In this document: positions 54,336-63,368 of the stretch, in pieces
Numbering within the stretch: position 1 is the first letter of the stretch
Layout of the letters: the number at the start of each line of letters is the position of its first letter
NCBI GenBank assembly: GCA_021811105.1
Contig: JAJZPM010000001.1
Location: forward strand, 124,001 to 188,000
DNA length: 64,000 bases
Origin: Nitrospirota bacterium
GTDB lineage: Bacteria; Nitrospirota; Thermodesulfovibrionia; Thermodesulfovibrionales; UBA6898
Direction: 5' to 3'
The notes under the pieces: model-generated
What the model saw: only the letters and a program-made list of their open reading frames with translations
Databases searched by the model: none
Told to the model about the DNA's origin: nothing
Position numbers and translations under genes: made by a program

Positions 54336-54863
54336 ATGGTAAGAACAAGTTGCATTGTGATATTGCTGATTACAGCGTTCCTTGTGGTAATGGCTGCTGG
54401 TAAGGCAAACCCCCAAGGGTATTTTATTCTGTCACAGGTCTCTGGGACTGACATGAGGCATCCCGGGATGGAGAAGCACTGGACAGCGCCGCAAGAAGCC
54501 TCCGAACGGCGAAACCCAGTGCCGGCAGACCGCGATTCCCTGCTGCGCGGCAGTGAGCTCTACCAGAAGCACTGTGTGGCCTGTCATGGCGACTTGGGAA
54601 GAGGAGATGGACCGGCAGGAGCCACCCTTGCTCATAAGCCTTCCGACCTTTGGACAATGGGGATGATGCACTCCGCTGGAGATCTGGCGTGGAAGATCGC
54701 AAACGGCCGCGGCCCCATGCCTGCGTGGAAGGAAATCCTGACTGAGTCCCAGATTTGGGACCTGGTAAACTTCATTCAGAATATGGGAACCGAGCAGAAA
54801 GGTGCCGTAATGAAGCCTTATATCTTTGCCCGGTTCGATGACAAGAATGACTGTCCTGAGTAG
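54336..54863 (+). CDS. Monohaem class I cytochrome c
   Basis: Start ATG 54336 chosen because a signal peptide follows (SCIVILLITAFLVVMAAGKA); the track start adds a polar leader. About 175 residues. One haem site HCVACHG (about residue 75), with a likely Met ligand in GRGPMPAW. Periplasmic electron carrier. It follows the copper oxidase by 114 bases and overlaps the sensor kinase gene, so it may supply or accept electrons in this system. Confidence 0.82.
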   Translation: MVRTSCIVILLITAFLVVMAAGKANPQGYFILSQVSGTDMRHPGMEKHWTAPQEASERRNPVPADRDSLLRGSELYQKHCVACHGDLGRGDGPAGATLAHKPSDLWTMGMMHSAGDLAWKIANGRGPMPAWKEILTESQIWDLVNFIQNMGTEQKGAVMKPYIFARFDDKNDCPE

Positions 54864-55872
54864 GAAATATGTGTACACTGCATTGGTGATCGTGGCCTTT
54901 GTATCAGTTGTCACCTATTTGCACTACTCAACCATCTCCGCGATTCATGCTCTTCATGACATATATAAGGAACTATATTATATTCCCATACTGGTAGCCG
55001 CCCTCGTTTTTGGCCTGAGAGGCGCCGTAGCAACGTTCTTCCTGATTGGCGTCTTGTATTTTCCGTATATGATTTCAAGCTGGACCGGCGATCCCGCTAC
55101 CGAGGCGAACAAGATTCTTCACCTCCTGCTGCAAGGTCTGTTCGCATTCCTGGCGGGTTTTTTTGTCGACCGCGACAAAAAACATGCTTTGCAGGAGGAA
55201 AAGGACCGTTATCTTGCCGGCATTGGCCAGGCCGCTGCCGCCATAGTGCACGACCTCAGAAACCCTCTTATTACAATTTTGGGTTTTGCGAAACGGCTTG
55301 AAGAAGGAAAGGGCGGAAGAGAAACCTCACTCCAGGCGATAAGGGAATCGGCCTTGACAATGCAAAGCATCGTCCATGACGTCTTGGATTTCTCCAAGCC
55401 CGTCACCCTGAAAATGACAGAGGAAGACTTCAGGGACACGGTCAGACGGGCCTGCGACTCATGTAAGACAAGGGCGCAGGAAGCAGGGGTCTTCTTGACC
55501 ATTGAACTGACACCGGAACCATTGCCGGCCGATGTCGATGGGACGCATCTGGAAAGGGCTATTGTCAATCTCATCAACAATGCTATTGACGCCTCGTCCA
55601 GGGATCAGAATGTCGTAATAAAGGTGACACCCGAGAGACAGCGTCTCACTGTCAGCATAAAGGACAGCGGCGCCGGCATGGACAAGGAAACCCTTGAGAA
55701 CATTTTCATTCCTTTTTACACGAAGAAAAGTTCCGGGACCGGCCTCGGAATGCCGATAGCACGGAAGATCGTTGAAGGTCACAGGGGAAAGATAAACATC
55801 ACAAGCAAGCCCGGACAGGGGACCGAGATAACCATAGAAATACCCTGGCAGCCGAAGAAAGAGCAACCATGA
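54838..55872 (+). CDS. Membrane sensor histidine kinase
   Basis: Start ATG 54838 (54847 also possible), within the end of the cytochrome gene. About 344 residues. Three to four membrane segments fill the first 115 residues (YVYTALVIVAFVSVVTYL, IPILVAALVFGLRGAVATFFLIGVLYFPY). Then the dimerisation H-box AIVHDLRNPLITILGF (about 140), N-box NLINNAIDAS and G-boxes DSGAGMDKET and GTGLGMPIA. All kinase residues are present. No response regulator follows; the cognate partner is elsewhere or is reached through the GGDEF protein. Confidence 0.88.
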   Translation: MTRMTVLSRKYVYTALVIVAFVSVVTYLHYSTISAIHALHDIYKELYYIPILVAALVFGLRGAVATFFLIGVLYFPYMISSWTGDPATEANKILHLLLQGLFAFLAGFFVDRDKKHALQEEKDRYLAGIGQAAAAIVHDLRNPLITILGFAKRLEEGKGGRETSLQAIRESALTMQSIVHDVLDFSKPVTLKMTEEDFRDTVRRACDSCKTRAQEAGVFLTIELTPEPLPADVDGTHLERAIVNLINNAIDASSRDQNVVIKVTPERQRLTVSIKDSGAGMDKETLENIFIPFYTKKSSGTGLGMPIARKIVEGHRGKINITSKPGQGTEITIEIPWQPKKEQP

Positions 55873-56399
55873 AATTCCTGTTTGCGATTATTTTCCTTTT
55901 GGTCCCCTCCAGAGCCATGGCGTTCGTGCCGCATTCGTATGCGGAGGTCTACATCCATCAGATGGGGCATCTGTACTTCATCCTCTCATGCATATTCATA
56001 ATGTGGGTTATCTGGCATCATAATCTGCAGGGCAAAAGGGGCTGGCGGTACATATTTCTCTCAGAGATATTCTTCATACTCTGGAACGTCGATACGTTTG
56101 CCGGTCATGTGACCGAATTCTGGATCGAGCCCTCGCAGATAATCGGCGCAAAGGAGGGTTGGGACTACTTTCTTCGGCGGATTTCGATACAGGGCTGGGA
56201 ATCCCTTTATTACGTAACAAGATACGACCATTTACTATGCGTACCCGCAATGTTCTTCTTTGTCCTAGGACTAAGGGAGCTTCTATCAGAAGAGGGGAGA
56301 AGTTCGGTCGTCGCCGCCCTGCTGCCTTTGTTCCCCATTATGGCATTGGACATGGGCGGCGCCCTTAGCTTGAGACGATGGTCGCGGAAAGGACGATGA
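55869..56399 (+). CDS. Membrane sensor-like protein, split from kinase
   Basis: 176 residues, coupled by ATGA to the kinase before it. A signal-type start (KFLFAIIFLLVPSRAMAF) and three or more hydrophobic segments (LYFILSCIFIMWVIW, FLSEIFFILW, VPAMFFFVLGL). No family recognised. The final residues (RRWSRKGR) break the hydrophobic trend, and the kinase-like gene follows with a 4-base overlap. The two may be a split sensor kinase, this one supplying the membrane input. Confidence 0.6.
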   Translation: MKFLFAIIFLLVPSRAMAFVPHSYAEVYIHQMGHLYFILSCIFIMWVIWHHNLQGKRGWRYIFLSEIFFILWNVDTFAGHVTEFWIEPSQIIGAKEGWDYFLRRISIQGWESLYYVTRYDHLLCVPAMFFFVLGLRELLSEEGRSSVVAALLPLFPIMALDMGGALSLRRWSRKGR

Positions 56400-57085
56400 G
56401 CCTCATGGCCTTGACGGTGGCCGACAGGGTTAGAAACCCCGCAGCGGTGATAGGATGGACATGCAAGAAGATTCTTGAAAAGGAAGGGGAACCCGAGAAA
56501 ATCAGGGAAGGCCTGAAAGATGTGCTTGACGAATCCCAGAAGCTGGAGTCCATAGTCAGGGATTTTGAGACGCTGCTGAAGAGCAAACAGTCCATGTACA
56601 GGTATGAGGATCTGAATGAGATTGTAAGCGGGATTGTCCCTGTTGTGGGAAAAGAGACCGAAGAAAGGGGCCTAAGGCTCGATGTAGATCTCTCGGAGCA
56701 GCCGTTGAAGATCAACACCCAAAAGAACTTGCTGAGGGCGGCCATACTGCATCTTATCAGAAACTCAATTGAGGCAACAGGCGAAGCAGGCAGAATCGCG
56801 GTGACGACCATTAGGGATGAAGACAAGGTCATCCTGACGGTGTCGGATACGGGATCGGGCATCCCGACGGAAGACATCGACAAAGTATTCGATCCCTTTT
56901 ACAGTACCAAGCGGCTGAGGTTTGGAATGGGATTGCCTTTGGTGAAACAGATCATATCGGAGCACCTCGGCGAGATAAAAGTTGAGAGCGAACCCGGAAA
57001 GGGGACGACGTTCAAAATGGTCTTTCCGGCAAGATGGATGGAGGCAAAAGTGACGTTGCCAATTCGAACAGTTAAGTGTATGTAA
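56396..57085 (+). CDS. Histidine-kinase-like protein with His to Asp at the phosphorylation site
   Basis: The ATG at 56396 overlaps the stop of the membrane gene (ATGA) and follows AAAGGA; the track ATG 56378 is less well placed. 229 residues. The dimerisation motif reads VADRVRNPAAVIG where the usual sequence is VAHE-x-RNP-x-x-x-IG, so the phospho-acceptor His is Asp. ATP-binding motifs are intact: LIRNSIEAT, DTGSGIPTED, FGMGLPLVKQ. It may bind ATP but not autophosphorylate on His, or act as a regulator of the neighbouring kinase. Confidence 0.78.
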   Translation: MSLMALTVADRVRNPAAVIGWTCKKILEKEGEPEKIREGLKDVLDESQKLESIVRDFETLLKSKQSMYRYEDLNEIVSGIVPVVGKETEERGLRLDVDLSEQPLKINTQKNLLRAAILHLIRNSIEATGEAGRIAVTTIRDEDKVILTVSDTGSGIPTEDIDKVFDPFYSTKRLRFGMGLPLVKQIISEHLGEIKVESEPGKGTTFKMVFPARWMEAKVTLPIRTVKCM

Positions 57086-57126
57086 ACGATAGATCAACAC
57101 CTTCATCTGATAAGCAAGGGAAGAAA

Positions 57127-58314
57127 ATGAATACCTTCAAGATAAAATTCGGCATAGGGCTTATAATCTTGCTTGGCGTATATTTGGTCTCCCAAGGCAT
57201 TTACAGAAGAAATATAGCCGTTCTCCACACTTATACCAACGACTCCATCGACATTGCAGAGCACATGCATACGGCTGAAATATTTCATTCCGCAATGCAT
57301 GAAATGCTTATATCAGCGTCGCGATATCACGACACGCGGGATGAGGCTTTCGAGGAGCAATACAGGAAGCAGGCGGAAAGCGCAGATAACGCATTGCAGA
57401 AGCTCAAGTATCATGGGGGTCATGCGGCAGTCGTGGATAATAATTGGGGATCAGACAGAGACGTAATCAATATAATTACCGAATATTTTGCGCTTTTCCG
57501 GAAGTCCATAGCCGATAATGTATTCAGCAGACCTGACAAAAAGAAAGCTGATTTAACGGAAGCCCACAGCTTGTTTGATGAAATCTTCCAGAATTATTAC
57601 CTTGAATTGCACCGTCACCATAGCGCCAGGCTTGTTGCTCTTCAAGCAAAGGCCCACGATATTGAAGCCAGAATGAATGTTTATTTTGTCGCACAGTTTG
57701 TTTTTGCATTGGTGATCGGCATAGCCGTTCTTTTTTATTTTGACAGGGCGGTCCTGAAACTCTACGCGGTAACCGAACAGTTGTCCATAAAAGACGCGCT
57801 GACATCACTATATAACAGGCGATACCTTGAAAAATATTTTGACGGCGAGGTTGCCCGGTCTCTCAGGTATGGCCACTTACTGTCTGTGGCAATGATCGAT
57901 ATAGACGATTTCAAAAAATACAACGACTCGCACGGACATCAGGCCGGCGACAAGCTGTTAAAGGACGTATCGTTAATACTGGCAGGAAACGCCAGAGGCA
58001 TCGATAGAGTCATTCGCTACGGGGGAGAGGAATTTCTTATTGTTTTTCCGGAAACCGGCAAATCGACCGCTATAACGGCAGCTGAAAGAATCAGACGGGG
58101 CATTGAAGAACATACTTTTATTCTGCCGAACAAAAAGCAGGGGCCTTCGGTGACGGTAAGCATCGGGGTCGCTTCTTTCCCGGACGAGGGAAGCACCGCC
58201 GGCGAAGTTGTCAAAAAAGCGGACGAAATGCTTTACTTGGCGAAGAATGCAGGCAAAAACATTGTAAAGACGGAACAGTTGCAAGATGAGCCGAGAGCGC
58301 ATCGGTTAGTGTAA
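57127..58314 (+). CDS. Membrane-anchored diguanylate cyclase
   Basis: Start ATG 57127 after AAGGGAAG; the track start is earlier. 395 residues. Two membrane helices (IKFGIGLIILLGVYLV; YFVAQFVFALVIGIAVLFYF) enclose a periplasmic helical domain rich in His and Met (HMHTAEIFHSAMHEM). The GGDEF domain has an active-site RYGGEEF, and RGID five residues upstream is the product-inhibition I-site. It would make c-di-GMP in response to a periplasmic signal, possibly a metal given the residue content and location. Confidence 0.87.
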   Translation: MNTFKIKFGIGLIILLGVYLVSQGIYRRNIAVLHTYTNDSIDIAEHMHTAEIFHSAMHEMLISASRYHDTRDEAFEEQYRKQAESADNALQKLKYHGGHAAVVDNNWGSDRDVINIITEYFALFRKSIADNVFSRPDKKKADLTEAHSLFDEIFQNYYLELHRHHSARLVALQAKAHDIEARMNVYFVAQFVFALVIGIAVLFYFDRAVLKLYAVTEQLSIKDALTSLYNRRYLEKYFDGEVARSLRYGHLLSVAMIDIDDFKKYNDSHGHQAGDKLLKDVSLILAGNARGIDRVIRYGGEEFLIVFPETGKSTAITAAERIRRGIEEHTFILPNKKQGPSVTVSIGVASFPDEGSTAGEVVKKADEMLYLAKNAGKNIVKTEQLQDEPRAHRLV

Positions 58315-58362
58315 GACGGTCAAGATTGTGTTTTCGGTCCGATGGACTTGGGAGAAATTAGA

Positions 58363-59409
58363 TCACGCATTGAATTTAGCTGGACCACATACGGGCCATA
58401 CAAAGAAATGAGGTCCCCGCTTCTGTCCGACTCCCACGGCGCCTTTGGTGAGGTACAAAGCCCATGCCCAATCCGGCTCGAACATGCTGGTTGTTGACGA
58501 CCAATACGATTCCCTGACAGATTCGAAAGGGTGCCCGACCGGTAAGGCAGGACCGTGCGCACTACAGTCCACAAGCGATTCGAGTTCATTGATATTGGGT
58601 AGCCGCCACCCGCCCTTTTCCTTTGCGCTTTGATTAAGACGTGCCACGGCCGCGAGGGCATCATGCCAAGTAACGGCTCCGTTGGTAATGTCAGCATTCC
58701 TTGACCAACAAAGCGACGTCAGGCGGTCAATAACCAAATCGTCCATGAAGTCAAAGCGGGTTTCAGGCCAAGGAAGGCCGAAGCGTAATTCGGCGTCCTG
58801 TCCTGAACCTTCACAGGGAATGACCAGTCCCCTGGAATCATAACACTGAGTCTGTCCCGTGGCGGGTAGCACTCCGCTTGCCTTGCCCCTGACCGGCCAG
58901 AGCAGAAAGAACTGATCCTTCTTCCCGTAAAACGTACGGGCGCCTTCCATATGGACATACCAGGCGTATGCTGTATTGATTGCTGCGGTCGTCGATGTCC
59001 AGTACCAGCCGAGAAAGATATTGTTGAAAGGATGGCCTTCGGGCAATGCCGGTTTTCTTGTCTGGTGACTCACAAGGCTTCGCAGTTCGCGACGGTTGGG
59101 GAGCCGCCAGTCTGAACAACCGAATGCCTTTTCTTTATTCATTCCTGAAATGTAGTCCAGCGCCTCCTGCCAAGTCACAGGGAATTCAGTAAGGTTAGCA
59201 TCTAGTGACCATATCAGGCCTGTGAGACGGTCTAAAACTGTCTCATCTTTTTGTTCGAATCTTGGCACAGGCCAAGGCAAGCCTCTTTTGAATTCCGCAT
59301 CCTGTCCGCTACCCTGGCAGGCGATATCGCGGCCCGATGCGTCATGGCACGTTGTCTGCCCTGTGTGGAGATAGCACCGTTCGGCAAAAGACTGATTATG
59401 ACTCTTCAT
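58363..59409 (-). CDS. DUF1566 (Lcl C-terminal) repeat protein
   Basis: 348 residues, minus strand, convergent with the GGDEF gene. Two copies of the DUF1566 domain: LTGLIWSLDANLTEFPVTWQEA ... WRLPNRRELRSLV ... YWTSTT and LTSLCWSRNADI ... GGWRLPNINELESLV ... YWSSTTS. Each has the Trp/Arg/Leu-Pro-Asn core. No signal peptide is evident. The domain occurs in exported and surface proteins of uncertain function. It is not clearly tied to the copper genes. Confidence 0.8.
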   Translation of the reverse strand: MKSHNQSFAERCYLHTGQTTCHDASGRDIACQGSGQDAEFKRGLPWPVPRFEQKDETVLDRLTGLIWSLDANLTEFPVTWQEALDYISGMNKEKAFGCSDWRLPNRRELRSLVSHQTRKPALPEGHPFNNIFLGWYWTSTTAAINTAYAWYVHMEGARTFYGKKDQFFLLWPVRGKASGVLPATGQTQCYDSRGLVIPCEGSGQDAELRFGLPWPETRFDFMDDLVIDRLTSLCWSRNADITNGAVTWHDALAAVARLNQSAKEKGGWRLPNINELESLVDCSAHGPALPVGHPFESVRESYWSSTTSMFEPDWAWALYLTKGAVGVGQKRGPHFFVWPVCGPAKFNA

Positions 59410-59600
59410 TTTTCATCTTGCGGAAACATACACTTCGCCTCTCCTAATCCATCTTATCATAGCGACCCGCTTTTTCCCGACAGCGTACGTTTCCCCTTTG
59501 ATTTGAACTGGTTTAGTGCTATCCTTCAAGAAAATGAATGACTCGGGGAAAGTAGCTGTCAGCGTCATATGAAGGAAATGAGAATAAGGAGCAACGTACG

Positions 59601-60776
59601 ATGGTTGAAGTATCAGGAGACAATCCCGGTTTTAGAAGTGGAACTCGGATGTTCAACCCGAAACTAGAGAATGAGACAAAAAGGGAGAGTGCAATGAAAA
59701 GAGATCCTGTGTGCAATATGGAGTGCGATGAAAGCAAGGCTATCGCTGCGGAATGTGACGGCATAACGTACTATTTCTGTTCTGAAGGCTGTAGAAAAAA
59801 GTTTTTCGATGAAAGGGCCTGCAAGCGTCAGCGCATTTCCTACGACCTGATCATAGTAGGAGGCGGACCGGCCGGACTGACTGCAGCCACATATGCGTCG
59901 ACCCTGAAGATGGAAGCGTTGCTTATTGCAAAGGACCTAGGCGGCCAGGCGATCGACAGCACCAAGATAGAGAATTATATGGGGTTCGACTTTATCACGG
60001 GACCTGAACTTGTCGAGAAGTTCAGGATGCAACTCGTCGGGTCTCGCTATATCGATCATCTAATGAGCACGGTTGAAAAAATCGAGCCTTCTGAAGAGGG
60101 CTTTCAGGTCATTACGGCGGAGCTTAAGAAGTATTCGGCCAAGGCGCTGATTGTTGCAACGGGCATGACAAGGAGAAAACTCGGCGTGCCCGGTGAAGAG
60201 GAGTTTCAGAGGAGAGGCGTTTTTTATGGGAACATACAAGACCTTTCCTTCGTGCAGGGAAAGGACGTGGCGGTTGTGGGAGGAGGCAATTCGGCACTGC
60301 AGATTGCCGAGAGTCTCGATTCTGTTGCCGGCAATATCCATCTTGTCTCGAACGCTAAGCTGATCGCAGATCCCGTAATAATCGAGAGGGTCCGCAATTC
60401 TCGAAAACTGCGCACTTACGAAGACCATGTCGTAAGTGCAATCACAGGGAAAGGTTCGGTCGAACAGATCATTCTCAGGAAAAGGGCCGAAGAGCAAACG
60501 ATTACAATACCGGTAAGCGGCGTCTTCATAGCGATCGGGCTCCATCCCAATACGGCAACGGTATCTCATATGATTGAATTGAATGAGAAGGGCGAAATAG
60601 TGGTGCAGAGCGATTGTTCCACATCGCTGCCGGGGATCTTTGCCGCAGGCGATGTTACCGATTCTTACGGTAAAAGAATAATAATAGCATGCGGCGAAGG
60701 CGCAAAAGCGGCAATGGCGGCAAGGCAGTACGTGCTAAGTCTCAGGAAAGAGAAAGAAATGACTGCCGAACGTTGA
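59601..60776 (+). CDS. YHS domain fused to thioredoxin-reductase-like oxidoreductase
   Basis: 391 residues from ATG 59601 (AAGGAG upstream); ATG 59694 (MKRDPVCNMEC) is a second candidate with AGGGAGA. N-terminal YHS metal domain: DPVCNMECDESKA ... YYFCSEGCRKKF. FAD-binding VGGGPAGLTAATY (about residue 87), second GxGxxG VAVVGGGNSALQ (about 220) and GIFAAGDVTD (about 340). In TrxB a CAxC pair lies between these, but here it reads GVFYGNIQDLSF with no Cys. So it is a flavin/NAD(P)H oxidoreductase without the disulfide centre, perhaps reducing a metal delivered by the YHS part. Confidence 0.82.
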   Translation: MVEVSGDNPGFRSGTRMFNPKLENETKRESAMKRDPVCNMECDESKAIAAECDGITYYFCSEGCRKKFFDERACKRQRISYDLIIVGGGPAGLTAATYASTLKMEALLIAKDLGGQAIDSTKIENYMGFDFITGPELVEKFRMQLVGSRYIDHLMSTVEKIEPSEEGFQVITAELKKYSAKALIVATGMTRRKLGVPGEEEFQRRGVFYGNIQDLSFVQGKDVAVVGGGNSALQIAESLDSVAGNIHLVSNAKLIADPVIIERVRNSRKLRTYEDHVVSAITGKGSVEQIILRKRAEEQTITIPVSGVFIAIGLHPNTATVSHMIELNEKGEIVVQSDCSTSLPGIFAAGDVTDSYGKRIIIACGEGAKAAMAARQYVLSLRKEKEMTAER

Positions 60777-60961
60777 ATGGCATTCGTCCGCAAATGTCTT
60801 TCGGTCCCCATGTTGCCGGTCTCGGTCGACGACTGGATGACCATACGCCTTTTGGGTTGCTGCCTTCGCCTATGAGGGGGATTAATAGTCATCTTATAGA
60901 GGGAACGGATTCTTTTGAAAATTGTTATAGCAATCCCCGACCCCTTACTTAAATGCCTGTT

Positions 60962-62209
60962 TTAAGACCGTTTTTTAATTCCCGAAATTAAAATTATTGC
61001 GGTTCCGGTAAGCAGCACCGCAGCAAGCAAATACGGCACATGGACGTTCCATACAAATAGAAGTCCCCCGACCACAGGGCCGGCGGTCTGTCCGAGGCTG
61101 ATGGCAGAGCTTTGCATGCCCAGTGCGGTCCCGGAGAGTTCTCCCGCATTTTTGCTTACCAGAGAAGACAGACTCGGATTTATTAATGCCATGCCGACTG
61201 CCAATAAAGATACGTAGAAGAGGATCAGCGCCATGTCATGAGTTGTCATCAACAGAAACAATGCGCCTCCCATCAATACGAAGCCCGGCGACAACAACGG
61301 CTTTTCCCCGACGCGTCCGATAAGGCGGCCTACTACGCCTATTTGAGCCACGGCCATGACCAGTCCGCAGACCATGAATACGGCCCCCATCTGTCGAGGG
61401 CCGAAATTCATCACACTTTTCCCATGAAGAGCAAACGTGCCCTCAAAGAGCGACAGTGCGAAATAGCCCAGAAAAGACAGAATAAGCAATTCCCGGAAAG
61501 TTCTTACTGTCACTAACCGGTTGACTCCAGGCTGGCTGTCATTATATTTTTCAGTCCGTCTTTTACGGAGACCGGTTTCGGATTTTTGAAGCGATTCAGG
61601 GATGAGGTACACGGCGGCAAATAAAGAAATTATTGCGAGAATCGCAGCTGCAAAAAAAGGGGTGGAAAAATCATCGGCACGGAAATGCCCGAAGCCGAAT
61701 TTGAAATGAAGGTCAAGGCGGGACAGAAATCCTCCCAGTGCAGGGCCCGTAACAACGCCGAACCCTATTGCGCTGCTTAACCGGGCCATTCCCTTGCCAC
61801 GGTCTGACTCTGAAGTCGTATCAGCGACATAAGCGCTCGCCACTGGGAGCACGGCCGCACCGAATATGCCTCCCAGAATGCGCGCGACGTAAAGTATTAG
61901 CAGATTGGTGCCAATTCCAAAGAGCAGCATAGAAACGGCATAACCGGCCAGTCCGGTCATAAAAAGAGGTCGTCGGCCCACGCGGTCCGACAATCTGCCC
62001 CAGAGAGGGGCGAAAAAAAACTGCATAAGTGCAAATACTCCTGTCAAAACACCAACATGCAGATACGCCTTCTGAATCGATGAGCCGTTGGCCAAGGCAA
62101 GACGTTCGATGTCAAAAGCCAGAACCGGCAATGTCAGTCCGTACCCAATCATGACTATGAACAGGCAGAAAAGAAGAAAGCCGGGATGTTTATGCCTGAA
62201 AAAGGTCAT
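60962..62209 (-). CDS. MFS exporter, TetA-like
   Basis: 415 residues and 12 predicted membrane segments. Motif A LWGRLSDRVGRRPLFM (about residue 70) and a second half-copy GRLIGRVGEKPLL. This is the drug:H+ antiporter layout of TetA-like transporters. Likely exports a small organic compound across the inner membrane. It is divergent from the membrane haem protein at 62350, with a 140-base gap that may hold both promoters. Confidence 0.83.
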   Translation of the reverse strand: MTFFRHKHPGFLLFCLFIVMIGYGLTLPVLAFDIERLALANGSSIQKAYLHVGVLTGVFALMQFFFAPLWGRLSDRVGRRPLFMTGLAGYAVSMLLFGIGTNLLILYVARILGGIFGAAVLPVASAYVADTTSESDRGKGMARLSSAIGFGVVTGPALGGFLSRLDLHFKFGFGHFRADDFSTPFFAAAILAIISLFAAVYLIPESLQKSETGLRKRRTEKYNDSQPGVNRLVTVRTFRELLILSFLGYFALSLFEGTFALHGKSVMNFGPRQMGAVFMVCGLVMAVAQIGVVGRLIGRVGEKPLLSPGFVLMGGALFLLMTTHDMALILFYVSLLAVGMALINPSLSSLVSKNAGELSGTALGMQSSAISLGQTAGPVVGGLLFVWNVHVPYLLAAVLLTGTAIILISGIKKRS

Positions 62210-62349
62210 ATTCCGGATTCATTTAATACTGCATCGATAATAAACATTGTATCACGAAAAACAGTGATCAAACGTGCAGGAAACTTGCAAAACTGGGGGG
62301 ATGTGATAGATTTGGGATATATGCATAAGACCATTATAAAAGTGAAGCG

Positions 62350-63108
62350 ATGAACGGAGATACAAGAAGTTTCCTGAGTCTGGCAAGTCTGCCGCTTCCG
62401 GTAAAAGCGCTTTTTTCAGCCTACCTTTTGACAATCGGTATCGGCTACCTAATCGCCGTCCTGTACCTCTTTCTCATCGATGTGGAGCCGCACCGGGAAA
62501 TGGGCATGAGTGTTTTGCAGGGGACTATCCACAAATATTATGGCAGGCGCAGGGATACGCGTCTTGAAGGCATGGTGAGAGGGAGTATGGGGACATACCT
62601 GACCCCTGCTGAAAAAGAACAGATATTCGCATGGGTTGAAAGCGGCGCTACCGCCGAAGATTTCCCCAAGGTGAAGCCTGTCTTCGACAGGGATTGCATA
62701 AAATGCCATAGCCCGACTTCGGGATTAAATCTTATTCCCCTTACAAAATTCGAAGAGGTGAAAAGGGTGACTCGGAAAGACCTCGGAGAATCCGTTAAAA
62801 CTCTGGCCCGCGTTTCTCATGTCCACCTTTTCGGGATCAGCTTGATCTTTTTAACTACGGGACTGATCTTTGTTTTGAGCAGCCTGCGCGGGCTTTTGAA
62901 ATCCATTGTTGTCGTCATACCTTTTGCGGCGATACTGATGGACATCGGGTCGTGGTGGATTACAAAAATTAAACCGGTTTATGCCTACACTGTCATTATC
63001 GGCGGCGCACTCATGGGATTGTCGCTTGCGGTGCAGATATTTTTTTCGCTTTACGACATGTGGCTGAAAAAGCGGGCGCTTGCGGGTCTAAAAGGAAATG
63101 ATACGTGA
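62350..63108 (+). CDS. Membrane haem protein with single CxxCH
   Basis: 252 residues. A first membrane helix (FSAYLLTIGIGYLIAVLYLFL), a soluble segment with one haem c site DCIKCHSPT (about residue 115), and three or four C-terminal helices (LFGISLIFLTTGLIFVLSS, VVVIPFAAILMDIG, YTVIIGGALMGLSLAVQIFF). It appears to be a respiratory-type membrane cytochrome with no named family that I recognise. It overlaps the next gene by GTGA. Confidence 0.7.
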   Translation: MNGDTRSFLSLASLPLPVKALFSAYLLTIGIGYLIAVLYLFLIDVEPHREMGMSVLQGTIHKYYGRRRDTRLEGMVRGSMGTYLTPAEKEQIFAWVESGATAEDFPKVKPVFDRDCIKCHSPTSGLNLIPLTKFEEVKRVTRKDLGESVKTLARVSHVHLFGISLIFLTTGLIFVLSSLRGLLKSIVVVIPFAAILMDIGSWWITKIKPVYAYTVIIGGALMGLSLAVQIFFSLYDMWLKKRALAGLKGNDT

Positions 63109-63365
63109 CGATGAAAATTAAACCTTTTGCGCTTGGTTTGAGCCTCGGCGCCGTATGGGGAGGCGCCCTGTTTATAACAACATGGTTGTCCTATTTCACC
63201 GGATACGGGAAGCTGTTTTTAAATACTCTGGCAGTTTCCATATTTCCAGGGTATTCTATTTCGCCATTGGGAAGTCTCCTCGGGTTATTTTACGGGTTTC
63301 TTGATCTTTTCATTATGGGCATGCTGGCGGCATGGCTTTATAACGGGATTGCCGGTAACAAATAG
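63105..63365 (+). CDS. Small membrane protein with two to three helices
   Basis: 86 residues from GTG overlapping the haem gene stop; ATG 63111 is an alternative. Segments LSLGAVWGGALFITTWLSYF and LGSLLGLFYGFLDLFIMGMLAAWLY; pattern resembles holin-like or inner-membrane accessory proteins. Coupled to the haem protein, so likely a partner. Confidence 0.65.
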   Translation: MTMKIKPFALGLSLGAVWGGALFITTWLSYFTGYGKLFLNTLAVSIFPGYSISPLGSLLGLFYGFLDLFIMGMLAAWLYNGIAGNK

Positions 63366-63368
63366 ATA

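Noticed and set aside
55869-57085. Frameshifted single kinase gene
   Set aside because: The ATGA overlap with a ribosome site before 56396 is normal operon coupling, so two genes are the simpler reading.
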